Shown here piece after piece: positions 6,912 to 13,800 of a stretch of DNA of 40,263 nucleotides. The position numbers and the translations under genes are program-made. Below the pieces are notes generated by a model that did not search any database, was not told the origin of the DNA, and saw only the letters and a list, made by a program, of their open reading frames with translations. The DNA is from a virus: the IMG/VR virus record IMGVR_UViG_3300005663_000109, positions 1 through 40,263 of that record; one strand, written 5' to 3'. Position 1 is the stretch's first letter; each line of letters begins with the position of its first letter.

Positions 6912-7116
6912 GCAACTGGATGGAGAGGGCTCAGTTCAACTTCGTGGTTGACGATGCCGGCGTCAAGGGATCTTCTGGACTGAAGAAGAGAAGTTGCTCT
7001 ATGTGGAAAACGCCGATCAAGAGAACAAAGACGCTCTGGTGGTTGCGACTGGACTTGAAGACTGGAGTGCTGCTGATGCTGTTATATCCGTAGTGATCGA
7101 TCGGGTGTTGGAATGA
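6908..7116 (+). CDS. Paralog cluster member 2, frameshifted (about 69 aa if repaired)
   Basis: ATG 6908 overlaps the preceding stop (ATGA). Read straight through, the frame ends at 7093 in an unrelated basic tail. Adding one G to the GGG at 6967-6969 moves the reading to a frame that contains NKDALVVATGLEDW at residues 40-53, a close match to member 1, and ends at TGA 7114-7116. That repaired stop overlaps the next ATG (7113) as ATGA, exactly like its neighbours. The repaired length also matches member 1. So the C-terminal coding frame is the second one, and the gene is either mutated, mis-sequenced or recoded. Confidence 0.6.
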
Positions 7117-7427
7117 GTGAACTCTCAAACAAGCTTACTGCTCGTGCCAGGATCTTGCATCGCACTCGTTTCGCACTAAAGGCGTTCGGGTACAACAAGA
7201 TGATCACGTGGATCGAACAGAACGTGGATCGCGAGAACCAAGATGCTATTCTGGTTTTGTACCAGATGGCTATAGATCGATCTGACTACGCAGGTCCGTA
7301 CTACGAGTTCGATCGCGCGGGACCAGAAGCTCGTGTTCTACAGGAACTCATGACACCGATCCTCAAGCGTGCAACTGAGCAAAGCTTCAAGACTCAAAGA
7401 GAACGCTACATCGAGTCTAAGAAATGA
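7113..7427 (+). CDS. Paralog cluster member 3 (104 aa)
   Basis: The 104-residue protein is the closest relative of the following gene: both have an RT-x-x-A-L-x-x-F-G-Y segment (residues 18-27 here) followed by a Trp-Ile element and a motif NQDAILVL (42-49) corresponding to the cluster motif. The C-terminus is a basic helix. Function unknown. ATG 7113 couples to the repaired stop of member 2, and its own TGA overlaps ATG 7424. Confidence 0.6.
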   Translation: MSELSNKLTARARILHRTRFALKAFGYNKMITWIEQNVDRENQDAILVLYQMAIDRSDYAGPYYEFDRAGPEARVLQELMTPILKRATEQSFKTQRERYIESKK

Positions 7428-7714
7428 CTCCTGAAGAACAGAAACAGACGATCATAAATCGCACGACCGTTGCTCTTGTGACCTTCGGGTACCACTACAC
7501 AGCTAGTTGGATCAAGGAGTACCTGACGATAGAGGAGTGTGAAGCGGCGATCTCACTTTACCAGATAACCCACCTTGCTGAGCTTGCACGTTTCGGTACG
7601 TCGAGCGAGCAACTTGCAGTCGACGACATCATGGGTGGTGTCTACGAGCGCAATCCCGAGTTTAGAACACAGTATTGGGCGGGTCTTGCGAATGGGCGAG
7701 GCCAGCACCGGTGA
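7424..7714 (+). CDS. Paralog cluster member 4 (96 aa)
   Basis: This tandem paralog of the preceding gene shares RTTVALVTFGYHYTASWI at residues 13-30, aligned with the same region of member 3, and a degenerate form of the cluster motif (CEAAISLY, 39-46) followed by Gln-Ile. It diverges in its last third, ending in a Gly-Arg-Gly-Gln tail. No function can be assigned. Its TGA overlaps the next start as GTGA. Confidence 0.6.
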   Translation: MTPEEQKQTIINRTTVALVTFGYHYTASWIKEYLTIEECEAAISLYQITHLAELARFGTSSEQLAVDDIMGGVYERNPEFRTQYWAGLANGRGQHR

Positions 7715-7998
7715 CTCAGAGGATCAAAGACGCGTTCGCTGGTGCGATCAAGACCGGATACGCGCCCGACATGACCTCGAAATCACGGAGAGCTGCGCGA
7801 GCGATGCTTTGGAGTTGGTTCGAGAATAGTTGGAATCGTCGCGATCTGGACGTGAGCCTTACGCATTGTCTGGAGTACATTGAGTATGCCTCTGAAGAGG
7901 AGAAGGATGCGTTGATCGTTGCTCGTGCTCTAAAAGACAACAAGGCTGCGGCAGACATCAGCGACAGGATCTTGGAGCGTTACCGTGATGAGTCTTGA
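7711..7998 (+). CDS. Paralog cluster member 5 (95 aa)
   Basis: GTG 7711 is preferred over an in-frame start at 7675 because it forms the GTGA junction typical of this cluster. The 95-residue product has a basic helical N-terminal part (MTQRIKDAFAGAIK) and, at residues 64-71, a strong copy of the shared motif (EKDALIVA) followed by an Ala/Asp-rich helix similar to member 2. Function unknown. The next gene overlaps it by 11 bases. Confidence 0.6.
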   Translation: MTQRIKDAFAGAIKTGYAPDMTSKSRRAARAMLWSWFENSWNRRDLDVSLTHCLEYIEYASEEEKDALIVARALKDNKAAADISDRILERYRDES

Positions 7999-8218
7999 AG
8001 CCATCCGCGATAACCTAGACGAGATCATTGGTGCGACGGTCGCGATAAGGTGGCTGGTGTTTGTTTCGGAAAAAAACTATGTCAGAGCGAACAGAATCGC
8101 ATCGCAAGCTTCTTCAAGAGAACGGCAAGCTATTGTCGCAGCGCATAAGCTCGGAGACGCTTTGGCAGTGATCGACATTGTGAGTGTTATTCAGGCTAGA
8201 TTGAATAGCCATGGGTGA
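7988..8218 (+). CDS. Paralog cluster member 6 (76 aa)
   Basis: ATG 7988 is chosen over GTG 7985. The 76-residue protein starts MSLEAIRDNLDEIIGATVA and carries a variant of the cluster motif at residues 45-52 (ERQAIVAA), followed by a Leu/Val/Ile-rich helix (LGDALAVIDIVSVIQ) like the last segment of members 1 and 2. No catalytic residues are evident. It overlaps the next gene by 8 bases. Confidence 0.6.
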   Translation: MSLEAIRDNLDEIIGATVAIRWLVFVSEKNYVRANRIASQASSRERQAIVAAHKLGDALAVIDIVSVIQARLNSHG

Positions 8219-8813
8219 CCTTGACCGACCGAATCGCGTGATCCGTAATGCAGAGCACGGGTACTACAAGCGGAACTGGAAGGTGTCGCCCTCGGCCGGT
8301 ACGCATCGACATCCGCTCTATGGCACGATCCAGAAGATTCAGAGTCTGAACGTGAATGGACGGTGGGAGTACCGAGCGATCAGCAAGTCGCTGCGGGATG
8401 TGGGGATCCGCGAGGGTTGGCTGTTGAAGAAGTGGAGTAAGCTCGAAACAGCGAAGTACGGTCTGTGGTGTATCTGGAAGCAGGCGAGCAAGCTGACCGA
8501 TCGGTACGTGTTGATTACTGGTGGTCGAGTAACCACTCTTGAGACGATGGGGCCGGACGTGGTGGTCAGGATCCCTGTTATCGATAAGTACTACGCCGAC
8601 GAGATCTGGGACTATTTACTCGACGCGATCAGTAGCATCGCTCATGTCAAGATGGTGGGACAACGTGTGTTGGAAGACCCCGAGTTGCAAGAGGCTGTGA
8701 TCGTCGCAGGGCGACTTAGGATGCGTGAGGAGATCGAGGCTTTGGCCGGATCGGTTCTCAGCGAGCTAGAGGTGCGCGACGCGTTTGTTGCATCCGGCTC
8801 TTGGTTAGGATAG
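8211..8813 (+). CDS. Paralog cluster member 7, long form (200 aa)
   Basis: The 200-residue protein has a unique Trp- and Lys-rich N-terminal region (residues 1-120), including GWLLKKWSKLETAKYGLW, and a C-terminal part (about 125-195) that resembles the small members: an acidic helix, the motif variant LQEAVIVA at 159-166, and a closing helix. It may be a fusion of an extra domain to the cluster module. ATG 8211 overlaps the previous stop by 8 bases. It ends with TAG 8811-8813, followed by the terminator hairpin. Confidence 0.6.
   Translation: MGDLDRPNRVIRNAEHGYYKRNWKVSPSAGTHRHPLYGTIQKIQSLNVNGRWEYRAISKSLRDVGIREGWLLKKWSKLETAKYGLWCIWKQASKLTDRYVLITGGRVTTLETMGPDVVVRIPVIDKYYADEIWDYLLDAISSIAHVKMVGQRVLEDPELQEAVIVAGRLRMREEIEALAGSVLSELEVRDAFVASGSWLG
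8784..8811 (+). promoter_or_regulatory. Possible sigma70-like promoter
   Basis: TAGGAT at 8806-8811 is a fair -10 hexamer, with TTTGTT (8784-8789) 16 bases upstream as a weak -35. It overlaps the end of the preceding gene. A terminator-like hairpin lies between it and the next gene, so it could be chance. Confidence 0.3.
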
Positions 8814-8864
8814 AGTTCACAATGCGCTAGATTCCTCTACCACCCTCAATCTTCGTCATGCTCT

Positions 8865-8901
8865 GGACAGGCGGGTTGCTTCGGCGACTCGCCTGTTCTC
8901 T
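8865..8901 (+). terminator. Hairpin with UUCG tetraloop, likely terminator
   Basis: A long stem (about 15 pairs, a few of them G-U) runs from 8865 to 8898, closed by a C(TTCG)G tetraloop at 8879-8884, one of the most stable RNA loops. It is followed by TCTCTATT, a modest T-rich tract. It lies between the end of the paralog cluster and the gene at 8939, the right place to end that operon. Confidence 0.7.
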
Positions 8902-8938
8902 ATTGGTGGTGTACCCTTCGCGAGGATAGGAGAAGTCT

Positions 8939-9211
8939 ATGAGCATTCACCAAGCGGAAGTCGATATCTTTGGCGTTGCGAGCTATCCAGCTACGGCTCA
9001 GGTCATTGTCCCCTTCCAACCAAGAGAGATCTTGATCGTCAACATGGACACGTCTGATGACGTATTTGTTAGTCTCGATGGGACGACCGATCACGCGCAT
9101 CTTCTCGGAGGCGATTCCGTGAAGTTTACCCAAACGGTGAAAAAGATCTTTTTGAAGCGAGGTGCTGTTGGTACAACTCCGACAAACGTCCAAGTAATCT
9201 CGGAGGGTTGA
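8939..9211 (+). CDS. Small virion-like protein, 90 aa
   Basis: The 90-residue, beta-rich protein begins MSIHQAEVDIFGVASYPAT and contains a PREILIVNMDTSDDVFVSL segment. This pattern of alternating strands with a VFVSLDG turn resembles the small head-decoration or fibre-associated proteins of phages, and a protein of similar style is encoded at 18672. It directly precedes the tail-collar gene, so a tail or fibre role is also possible. ATG 8939 has an AGGAGAAG site upstream. Function is inferred only. Confidence 0.5.
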   Translation: MSIHQAEVDIFGVASYPATAQVIVPFQPREILIVNMDTSDDVFVSLDGTTDHAHLLGGDSVKFTQTVKKIFLKRGAVGTTPTNVQVISEG

Positions 9212-9214
9212 TCG

Positions 9215-9739
9215 ATGGTTGACTTCAACAGAGACGCTTCTGTAGGTGCAGATGATCGCATCGACATAGTGACACCGATCGGTGTCATGTTGATGTGGAT
9301 GACAGACGTAGCTCCAGTAGGTTGGAAGATCTGTGATGGCACAGCCATCTCTAGGACTACCTTCGCAGATCTTTTTACTCTTCTAGACACGACGTACGGG
9401 ATCGGCGATGGGTCTACCACGTTCAACTTGCCTGATCTACGTGGTCGGTTTGCTCGTGGTCGAGATGCAGGAGCGGCTGTAGATCCCGATGCAGGTGCTC
9501 GCACAGACAGAGGTGACGGCACAACTGGGGATGTAGTTGGCACGAAGCAGGCAGAAGACTTCAAGGCTCATACGCATGTGATCCAACAAGACCTGAATGG
9601 ATCGCCAGGGGTTCTCCCTGACAGCATCGCGGCCAATCAGGGCACTTCAGCTTTTGTCGCCAACAAGGCACTCGCAACAGGTGGAAACGAAACACGTCCA
9701 ACCAACATCAACGTCAATTATATCATCCGCGCTAGCTGA
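9215..9739 (+). CDS. Phage tail-collar domain protein
   Basis: Residues about 20-80 form a clear Phage Tail Collar domain (PF07484): PIGVMLMWMTDVAPVGW, then CDGTAISR, the TTYGIGDG turn, and FNLPDLRGRFARG. After a Gly- and Asp-rich stretch, a segment with AHTHVIQQ leads to the typical C-terminal end with ETRPTNINVNYIIR. Such proteins are short tail fibres or fibre tips that contact the receptor. ATG 9215 has a GGAGGG site and follows the small virion-like gene by 3 bases. It is far from the baseplate and fibre genes at 33-40 kb. Confidence 0.85.
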   Translation: MVDFNRDASVGADDRIDIVTPIGVMLMWMTDVAPVGWKICDGTAISRTTFADLFTLLDTTYGIGDGSTTFNLPDLRGRFARGRDAGAAVDPDAGARTDRGDGTTGDVVGTKQAEDFKAHTHVIQQDLNGSPGVLPDSIAANQGTSAFVANKALATGGNETRPTNINVNYIIRAS

Positions 9740-10383
9740 TGATCACAGACGAACAGGTCGGTAAGCTGGTCGTCGACCAAGCTCGATGTAAGCAGCGTAG
9801 TGAACAGATCGAGCAAGACCTGACGGTACTAGGTACCGAGGTGAAGCGGATGTCGTTGTCTTACCAGAGCTTGGAAAAGTCGATCCTAGAGATTGCCAAC
9901 GACGACAAGGAAGTGTTGGCAGCTCTTGGCGTGGATATAGGTGATCTGCTAGAGAGTGTCGATGGTAAGGAGAACGATGACGACAAGCCGGGATTGAAGA
10001 AGCGCACAAAGAGCTTGGAAACGCAGCAAGGCGAAGACAACAAGACGCGGTCGTTGGTGAAGATTCTAGCAGTGATCGCCACTGTACTACTTCTTCCTGC
10101 TGGTGGTTGGTTGGGAAACAATCTGTGGGATCACTACAAGGATCAAGGAGTACGTCTTGATGAGATCGGAGGTAAGGCGACTGCGACCGATGCTGCGCTC
10201 GAACGACATGAAGAACAGGTGGGGCATGAGGGATTGCGTGTGCAAGTAGGAGCTACCGAGCGGAGTATCTCTTCTATCGACACGACCCTTGAAGCGATTC
10301 AGACTGCGCAGAAGCAGGCTCGAAGAGAGAACCATACAGCGCATGAGCGCTTGGAATATCAGATCAGGAGAAGCAACAGATGA
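9739..10383 (+). CDS. Coiled-coil protein with one membrane segment
   Basis: The 214-residue protein begins with a helical domain (1-100) containing heptad-like Leu/Ile/Val spacing, has one hydrophobic span at residues 106-126 (LVKILAVIATVLLLPAGGWL), and ends in a second helical region with many Gln and Arg. Topology and context, with a two-span protein next and a lipoprotein soon after, make an inner-membrane lysis or spanin-like role possible, but no family was recognised. ATG 9739 couples to the tail-collar gene (TGATG). Confidence 0.55.
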   Translation: MITDEQVGKLVVDQARCKQRSEQIEQDLTVLGTEVKRMSLSYQSLEKSILEIANDDKEVLAALGVDIGDLLESVDGKENDDDKPGLKKRTKSLETQQGEDNKTRSLVKILAVIATVLLLPAGGWLGNNLWDHYKDQGVRLDEIGGKATATDAALERHEEQVGHEGLRVQVGATERSISSIDTTLEAIQTAQKQARRENHTAHERLEYQIRRSNR

Positions 10384-10601
10384 CCAAGAAGCAGGCTAAG
10401 AAGAAGCTCGATCTACCGCAGGCAATCGTATTCGCTGCGGTTGTGCTCTCTATCGCTGTGGTCCTCGGCCTCGTGTTGACCTGGGGGCCGGAAGATTCGC
10501 GCACAGAAGTGACACGGTGGGTCGCGCTTGCGATCACCTCCGGTGGTGCTCTCATCGCACTCGCGCGCGGGAAGATGTTCGGCGATGGAGAAGCAAAGTG
10601 A
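10380..10601 (+). CDS. Holin-like small membrane protein
   Basis: The 73-residue protein has a Lys-rich N-terminus followed by two hydrophobic spans (about 15-35 and 47-63) and a charged C-terminus. This is the size and layout of a class II-type holin, which permeabilises the inner membrane at the end of infection. The assignment rests on topology and on neighbouring membrane and lipoprotein genes. There is no endolysin next to it. ATG 10380 overlaps the previous stop. Confidence 0.5.
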   Translation: MTKKQAKKKLDLPQAIVFAAVVLSIAVVLGLVLTWGPEDSRTEVTRWVALAITSGGALIALARGKMFGDGEAK

Positions 10602-10903
10602 ACATTGAGTGGACCATGAAGATTCGGCCTGTCACCGAAGAGGAGAAGGCTGAGAATATGCCTGAGACCGGTAGGTTGACTATCGACTCTACGGGCAAAG
10701 AGGTCGAGACATTCCACCCGGAAGACGAGCCAGCCTACCGGATCGATTGGAGGCATCAGATTCTTTCTGGCACTGATGAGGGGAAAGAACTCGGTGGAGC
10801 AGTTATCTGTACTTCTGCCGAAGGTGATCTGTTCTCTTCGATCGGGCAAGCTGCAAATCACGCTCACATGTCGATCGAAGAGTACGGAAAGAAGAACCTA
10901 TGA
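10598..10903 (+). CDS. Hypothetical protein, 101 aa
   Basis: GTG 10598 gives a GTGA overlap with the upstream stop and has GGAGAAG upstream; ATG 10616 is an alternative. The acidic, soluble-looking product contains a RIDWRHQILSGTDEGKELGG element and ends with MSIEEYGKKNL. It is not a recognised family. Its stop overlaps the lipoprotein gene as ATGA. Confidence 0.55.
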   Translation: MNIEWTMKIRPVTEEEKAENMPETGRLTIDSTGKEVETFHPEDEPAYRIDWRHQILSGTDEGKELGGAVICTSAEGDLFSSIGQAANHAHMSIEEYGKKNL

Positions 10904-11382
10904 CTGACACGATCTACTATCCTCTACTCATGCTCGCTCTTCTTGCTGTCTACCTGGCGCTTCCAGGCTGTGGAGGAGCAGTCCAAACACACTCCACTGC
11001 GATCCGTGTGAGTGCCGGTACCATCGCTGTCGGTGGCGCTATGATCAGCGAAGCTCGATCACAAGCGCTCGATCGCATTACCGAAGAGACCGAAGGTCAG
11101 CCACGTGAAGAGCGTGCAGAAGCTCTACGCGAAGAGTCTGCTCGATGGGATCCGATCGGGGCCACTATCAACACTGGTAAGGAAATCCTTCAGGCGTGGC
11201 ATGACACTGTGGAAGCAATCGAGGCTGGAGCTGAGAACCTCTGGGTACGTGTTCCGTTGCTAGTCGGGCGGCTCGTTCGATTATGGAACCGCACGGTAGA
11301 GCTGGCACGAACGTTGGGGGTGGATCTTCCAGTGATTCCATCTCAGGTCACGGCGATCGTAGGATCGTTCGGAGGTGGGTGA
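10900..11382 (+). CDS. Predicted lipoprotein (possible outer-membrane spanin)
   Basis: The 160-residue protein starts with a hydrophobic signal (MLALLAVYLALPGC) ending in a lipobox-like L21-P22-G23-C24. Signal peptidase II would cut before Cys24 and lipidate it. The rest has a Glu/Arg-rich helix (residues 55-90) and a second helical region. Phage lipoproteins near holins are often o-spanins, which would imply a Gram-negative host, but it is long for one. ATG 10900 couples to the gene before it. Confidence 0.5.
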   Translation: MTDTIYYPLLMLALLAVYLALPGCGGAVQTHSTAIRVSAGTIAVGGAMISEARSQALDRITEETEGQPREERAEALREESARWDPIGATINTGKEILQAWHDTVEAIEAGAENLWVRVPLLVGRLVRLWNRTVELARTLGVDLPVIPSQVTAIVGSFGGG

Positions 11383-11597
11383 TGGAACAGGCGATTCTCA
11401 GTATCATCGGGGCTGGGCTAAAAGCTCTTGCGCCGAGTGTAGCGAAGGCGATTACGGGAGGGCAGACTCCAGAGGACGCTCTCAAGTCGGCACAAGATAC
11501 GATCGATGCCATCAAGGAGCCGGGTGGCAAGGATGGTGATTGGGCGAAAGATCTAGACGGTAGGATCGAGAACCTGCCTGAAGACACAAAGGGATGA
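11382..11597 (+). CDS. Hypothetical protein, 71 aa
   Basis: ATG 11382 forms TGATG with the preceding gene and has GGAGGTGGG upstream. The N-terminal 30 residues (MEQAILSIIGAGLKALAP and on) form an amphipathic to hydrophobic helix, and the rest is acidic with a GGKDGDW turn. It could be membrane-associated. It ends the operon: the 16-base inverted repeat begins a few bases after its stop. Confidence 0.55.
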   Translation: MEQAILSIIGAGLKALAPSVAKAITGGQTPEDALKSAQDTIDAIKEPGGKDGDWAKDLDGRIENLPEDTKG

Positions 11598-11602
11598 GGT
11601 CT

Positions 11603-11669
11603 TTCGAGTAGAGGTCCAGTCGGCTGCACGGATGGCTTCTCTCGTGCTATGGTTGGACCTCTACTCGAA
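11603..11669 (+). promoter_or_regulatory. Perfect 16-base inverted repeat around a promoter-like sequence
   Basis: TTCGAGTAGAGGTCCA (11603-11618) is repeated exactly in reverse complement at 11654-11669, with a 35-base loop. In the loop, TGCACG (11625-11630) and TATGGT (11648-11653) form a promoter-like pair with a 17-base spacer. The right arm ends against the AGGAG ribosome binding site of the gene at 11679. Read-through RNA would fold the hairpin, while RNA started in the loop would not. Without a T tract it is not a standard terminator. Confidence 0.65.
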
Positions 11670-11678
11670 GGAGAAGCC

Positions 11679-12071
11679 ATGGATGAGAAGAAGGAAGACG
11701 CTACGGGCCCCCGGAAGGATCGCGATGCGACCCGTGTGCTACCGGAAGACAAGCCACCTGGAGTGAGTCTTGTAGATCCCACTGTGGGTCGCATGGTGCA
11801 CTACTACCCGACCAACGCTGATCTGCTTCAGTTCACAAATGACGCACAGCGTGCAGGAAGAATGATCTACGGTATCGTGCTTGGAGTGACTCCTCTCGCT
11901 GCGATCATCGTTGCTACCTTTCCTGGCGATCGAGTCAGCCTTCGGGTGATGCTCGATGCACCCACGGTCCCTGCTCACATCCTTCGGGTGATGCATTCCG
12001 AGAAGCCGTGTATCGGGCGTTGGTCGTGGCCTCCGCAGGTACAGCTGCGTAAGTCGACCGTAGCAGCCTAG
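11679..12071 (+). CDS. VHYY-type phage protein of unknown function, 130 aa
   Basis: ATG 11679 follows an AGGAG site; the upstream in-frame ATG 11649 lies in the promoter and hairpin region and is unlikely. Residues 34-43 read PTVGRMVHYY, a signature of a widespread phage hypothetical family, followed by a hydrophobic segment with IYGIVLGVTPLAAIIVATF and a C-terminal SWPPQ element. The hydrophobic segment may be a core strand rather than a membrane helix. It directly precedes the portal promoter. Confidence 0.6.
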   Translation: MDEKKEDATGPRKDRDATRVLPEDKPPGVSLVDPTVGRMVHYYPTNADLLQFTNDAQRAGRMIYGIVLGVTPLAAIIVATFPGDRVSLRVMLDAPTVPAHILRVMHSEKPCIGRWSWPPQVQLRKSTVAA

Positions 12072-12082
12072 TCGGCTATCCT
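12054..12082 (+). promoter_or_regulatory. Sigma70-like promoter before portal operon
   Basis: TCGACC (12054-12059) and TATCCT (12077-12082) are separated by exactly 17 bases, just at the end of the VHYY gene and 42 bases before the portal start. A short hairpin (CGCTTC...GAAGCG-like) follows in the leader. Confidence 0.55.
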
Positions 12083-12123
12083 CGCTTCATGGGTGAAGAA
12101 GCGACGCAAGAAGAGGTAGATCG

Positions 12124-13800
12124 ATGAGCAGCGGAACTCCAGTAAATCCCGCAGCGGGATCGAACTTTGTCTACAGCAACATGTCCTCGCAGGGCATCGA
12201 GCAAGGGACAGTACCTGCTCATGGACCAGCCTTTGCGCTCAGTCCACGTCAGATGGATCTGGGAGCGTACTGGAGCTACTACCGATGTCGGAACTACGAC
12301 ACGCGGACTGTGGATTGGAACGGTCAGCCTGTCACCTCCGGACTAGACCACGAAGTGATCGTCTCGCAGGCGTACACTCCTCCCGGTTTCTACGACGCAG
12401 GAGCCAACTATCCGATCAAGTTCCGTCGTCCGTACGCACCCTACTACCTCGCCAAGATCATCGTTGATCGTTTTAGCGGACTACTCTTCTCGACTTCACG
12501 CCAGCCTTCGCTGACCTACGCTGGCGACGAGCAGACCGAAGACTACATGCGCACGGTGGCTAAGGTAGGTCGGCTCTGGCCTGCGATGGCTCAGGCGCGT
12601 CGGTTCGGTGGTGCCATGGGATCGGCAGCGATCGGGTTCTCCATCGTGGCAGGTAAGCCTCGGTTTGAAACTCACGATCCTCGTTGGACACAGCCTACCT
12701 TCAAAGATCGACACGAGCTGATTCTACGGCAGATCGAGAAGCGATACGTCTATCCACACTACGTTCGCGATCCGAATGAAGGCGAGTGGATTGAAGTCTG
12801 GTTCTGGTACCGTCGTGTGATCAACGAACATATCGACGAGGTCTGGGAGCGGGTGCCTGTAGAGGACGGTGAAGAGCCTATTTGGGAGCACCACGAGTCC
12901 AGTAAGGTCGAACACGGGCTAGGAATCTGCCCTGTCGTGTGGATTCAGAACACACCAGAAGAGGACGACATCGACGGTGACCCTGACTGCTGGGGGATCT
13001 TCGACATTATCGAGGAGCACGATGCGCTCATATCGCAGGCTAGCCGTGGTGTGAAGGCGAACTGCGATCCAACTCTGTGGATCTCGTCTGATGAAGAAGT
13101 CGACGGTCCAATCCAAAAGGGTAGCGACAACGCACTGAAGTACGAGAAGGGATCGAACGCACGGTATCTTGAGATCACTGGAGCAGGACCAAGGGCTGCG
13201 ACTGAGATGGCTGGCGAGCTACGAGAACGTGCGTACGAGATTGCCGCTGTGGTACCAGACGATATTTCGGCTATCGAGAAGACGGCTACAGAGATCAGAG
13301 CGAGGATGGCTCGGATGACTGAGAAGGCCGACTCGCTACGTGAGCAGTACGGTGAGATGGGGATCAAGAAGCTGCTGGAGATTGCAGAGTTCGTGATCCG
13401 TCAAACTGTAGGCACGAGAAACGTAGAGCGGGAGTTTTCTGATGGGGACAACGTAGAGTCGATCCGCAAGACAATGCGTGTAACATCAACGCTGGAACTT
13501 CCTCCTCGATACGAAGAGTCTGACGAGGGCACCAAAATTCCGATCCCACGTGTGCTCGGACCCGGATCGTACTTGGAGTTGAAGTGGCCTCGGTACTTCG
13601 AGCCTACTCTCGAAGAGATCAGCAAGGCAGTCCTAGCCGCTGTCGCTGGGATCTCGGGTGGCGTGATGGACATGAAGATGGCGATCGCCTTCCTGAAACA
13701 GTACCTTCCGATCGAAGACGAAGAGGCTATCGTCAAGCGGCTAGAAAAAAAGATGGAAGAGACTGAACAAGACATGACGCAGTTCCAGATGTTCACGTAA
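12124..13800 (+). CDS. Portal protein
   Basis: This 558-residue protein forms the dodecameric ring at the capsid vertex through which DNA enters and leaves. It resembles SPP1 gp6-type portals: an N-terminal wing, a region with AKIIVDRFSGLLF, a central beta-rich clip with many Trp residues, then ISQASRGVKANCDPTLWIS and a long helical stem (residues about 360-450) rich in Ala, Arg and Glu, and an acidic C-terminal tail. Length is normal for the family. ATG 12124 has an AGAAGAGG site. It is followed with a one-base overlap (TAATG) by the HTH gene. Confidence 0.88.
   Translation: MSSGTPVNPAAGSNFVYSNMSSQGIEQGTVPAHGPAFALSPRQMDLGAYWSYYRCRNYDTRTVDWNGQPVTSGLDHEVIVSQAYTPPGFYDAGANYPIKFRRPYAPYYLAKIIVDRFSGLLFSTSRQPSLTYAGDEQTEDYMRTVAKVGRLWPAMAQARRFGGAMGSAAIGFSIVAGKPRFETHDPRWTQPTFKDRHELILRQIEKRYVYPHYVRDPNEGEWIEVWFWYRRVINEHIDEVWERVPVEDGEEPIWEHHESSKVEHGLGICPVVWIQNTPEEDDIDGDPDCWGIFDIIEEHDALISQASRGVKANCDPTLWISSDEEVDGPIQKGSDNALKYEKGSNARYLEITGAGPRAATEMAGELRERAYEIAAVVPDDISAIEKTATEIRARMARMTEKADSLREQYGEMGIKKLLEIAEFVIRQTVGTRNVEREFSDGDNVESIRKTMRVTSTLELPPRYEESDEGTKIPIPRVLGPGSYLELKWPRYFEPTLEEISKAVLAAVAGISGGVMDMKMAIAFLKQYLPIEDEEAIVKRLEKKMEETEQDMTQFQMFT

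Noticed and set aside
12083-12106. Short CGCTTC/GAAGCG hairpin in the portal leader as terminator
   Set aside because: Only about six pairs, with no T tract and a ribosome binding site following. It is mentioned with the promoter but not called as a terminator.
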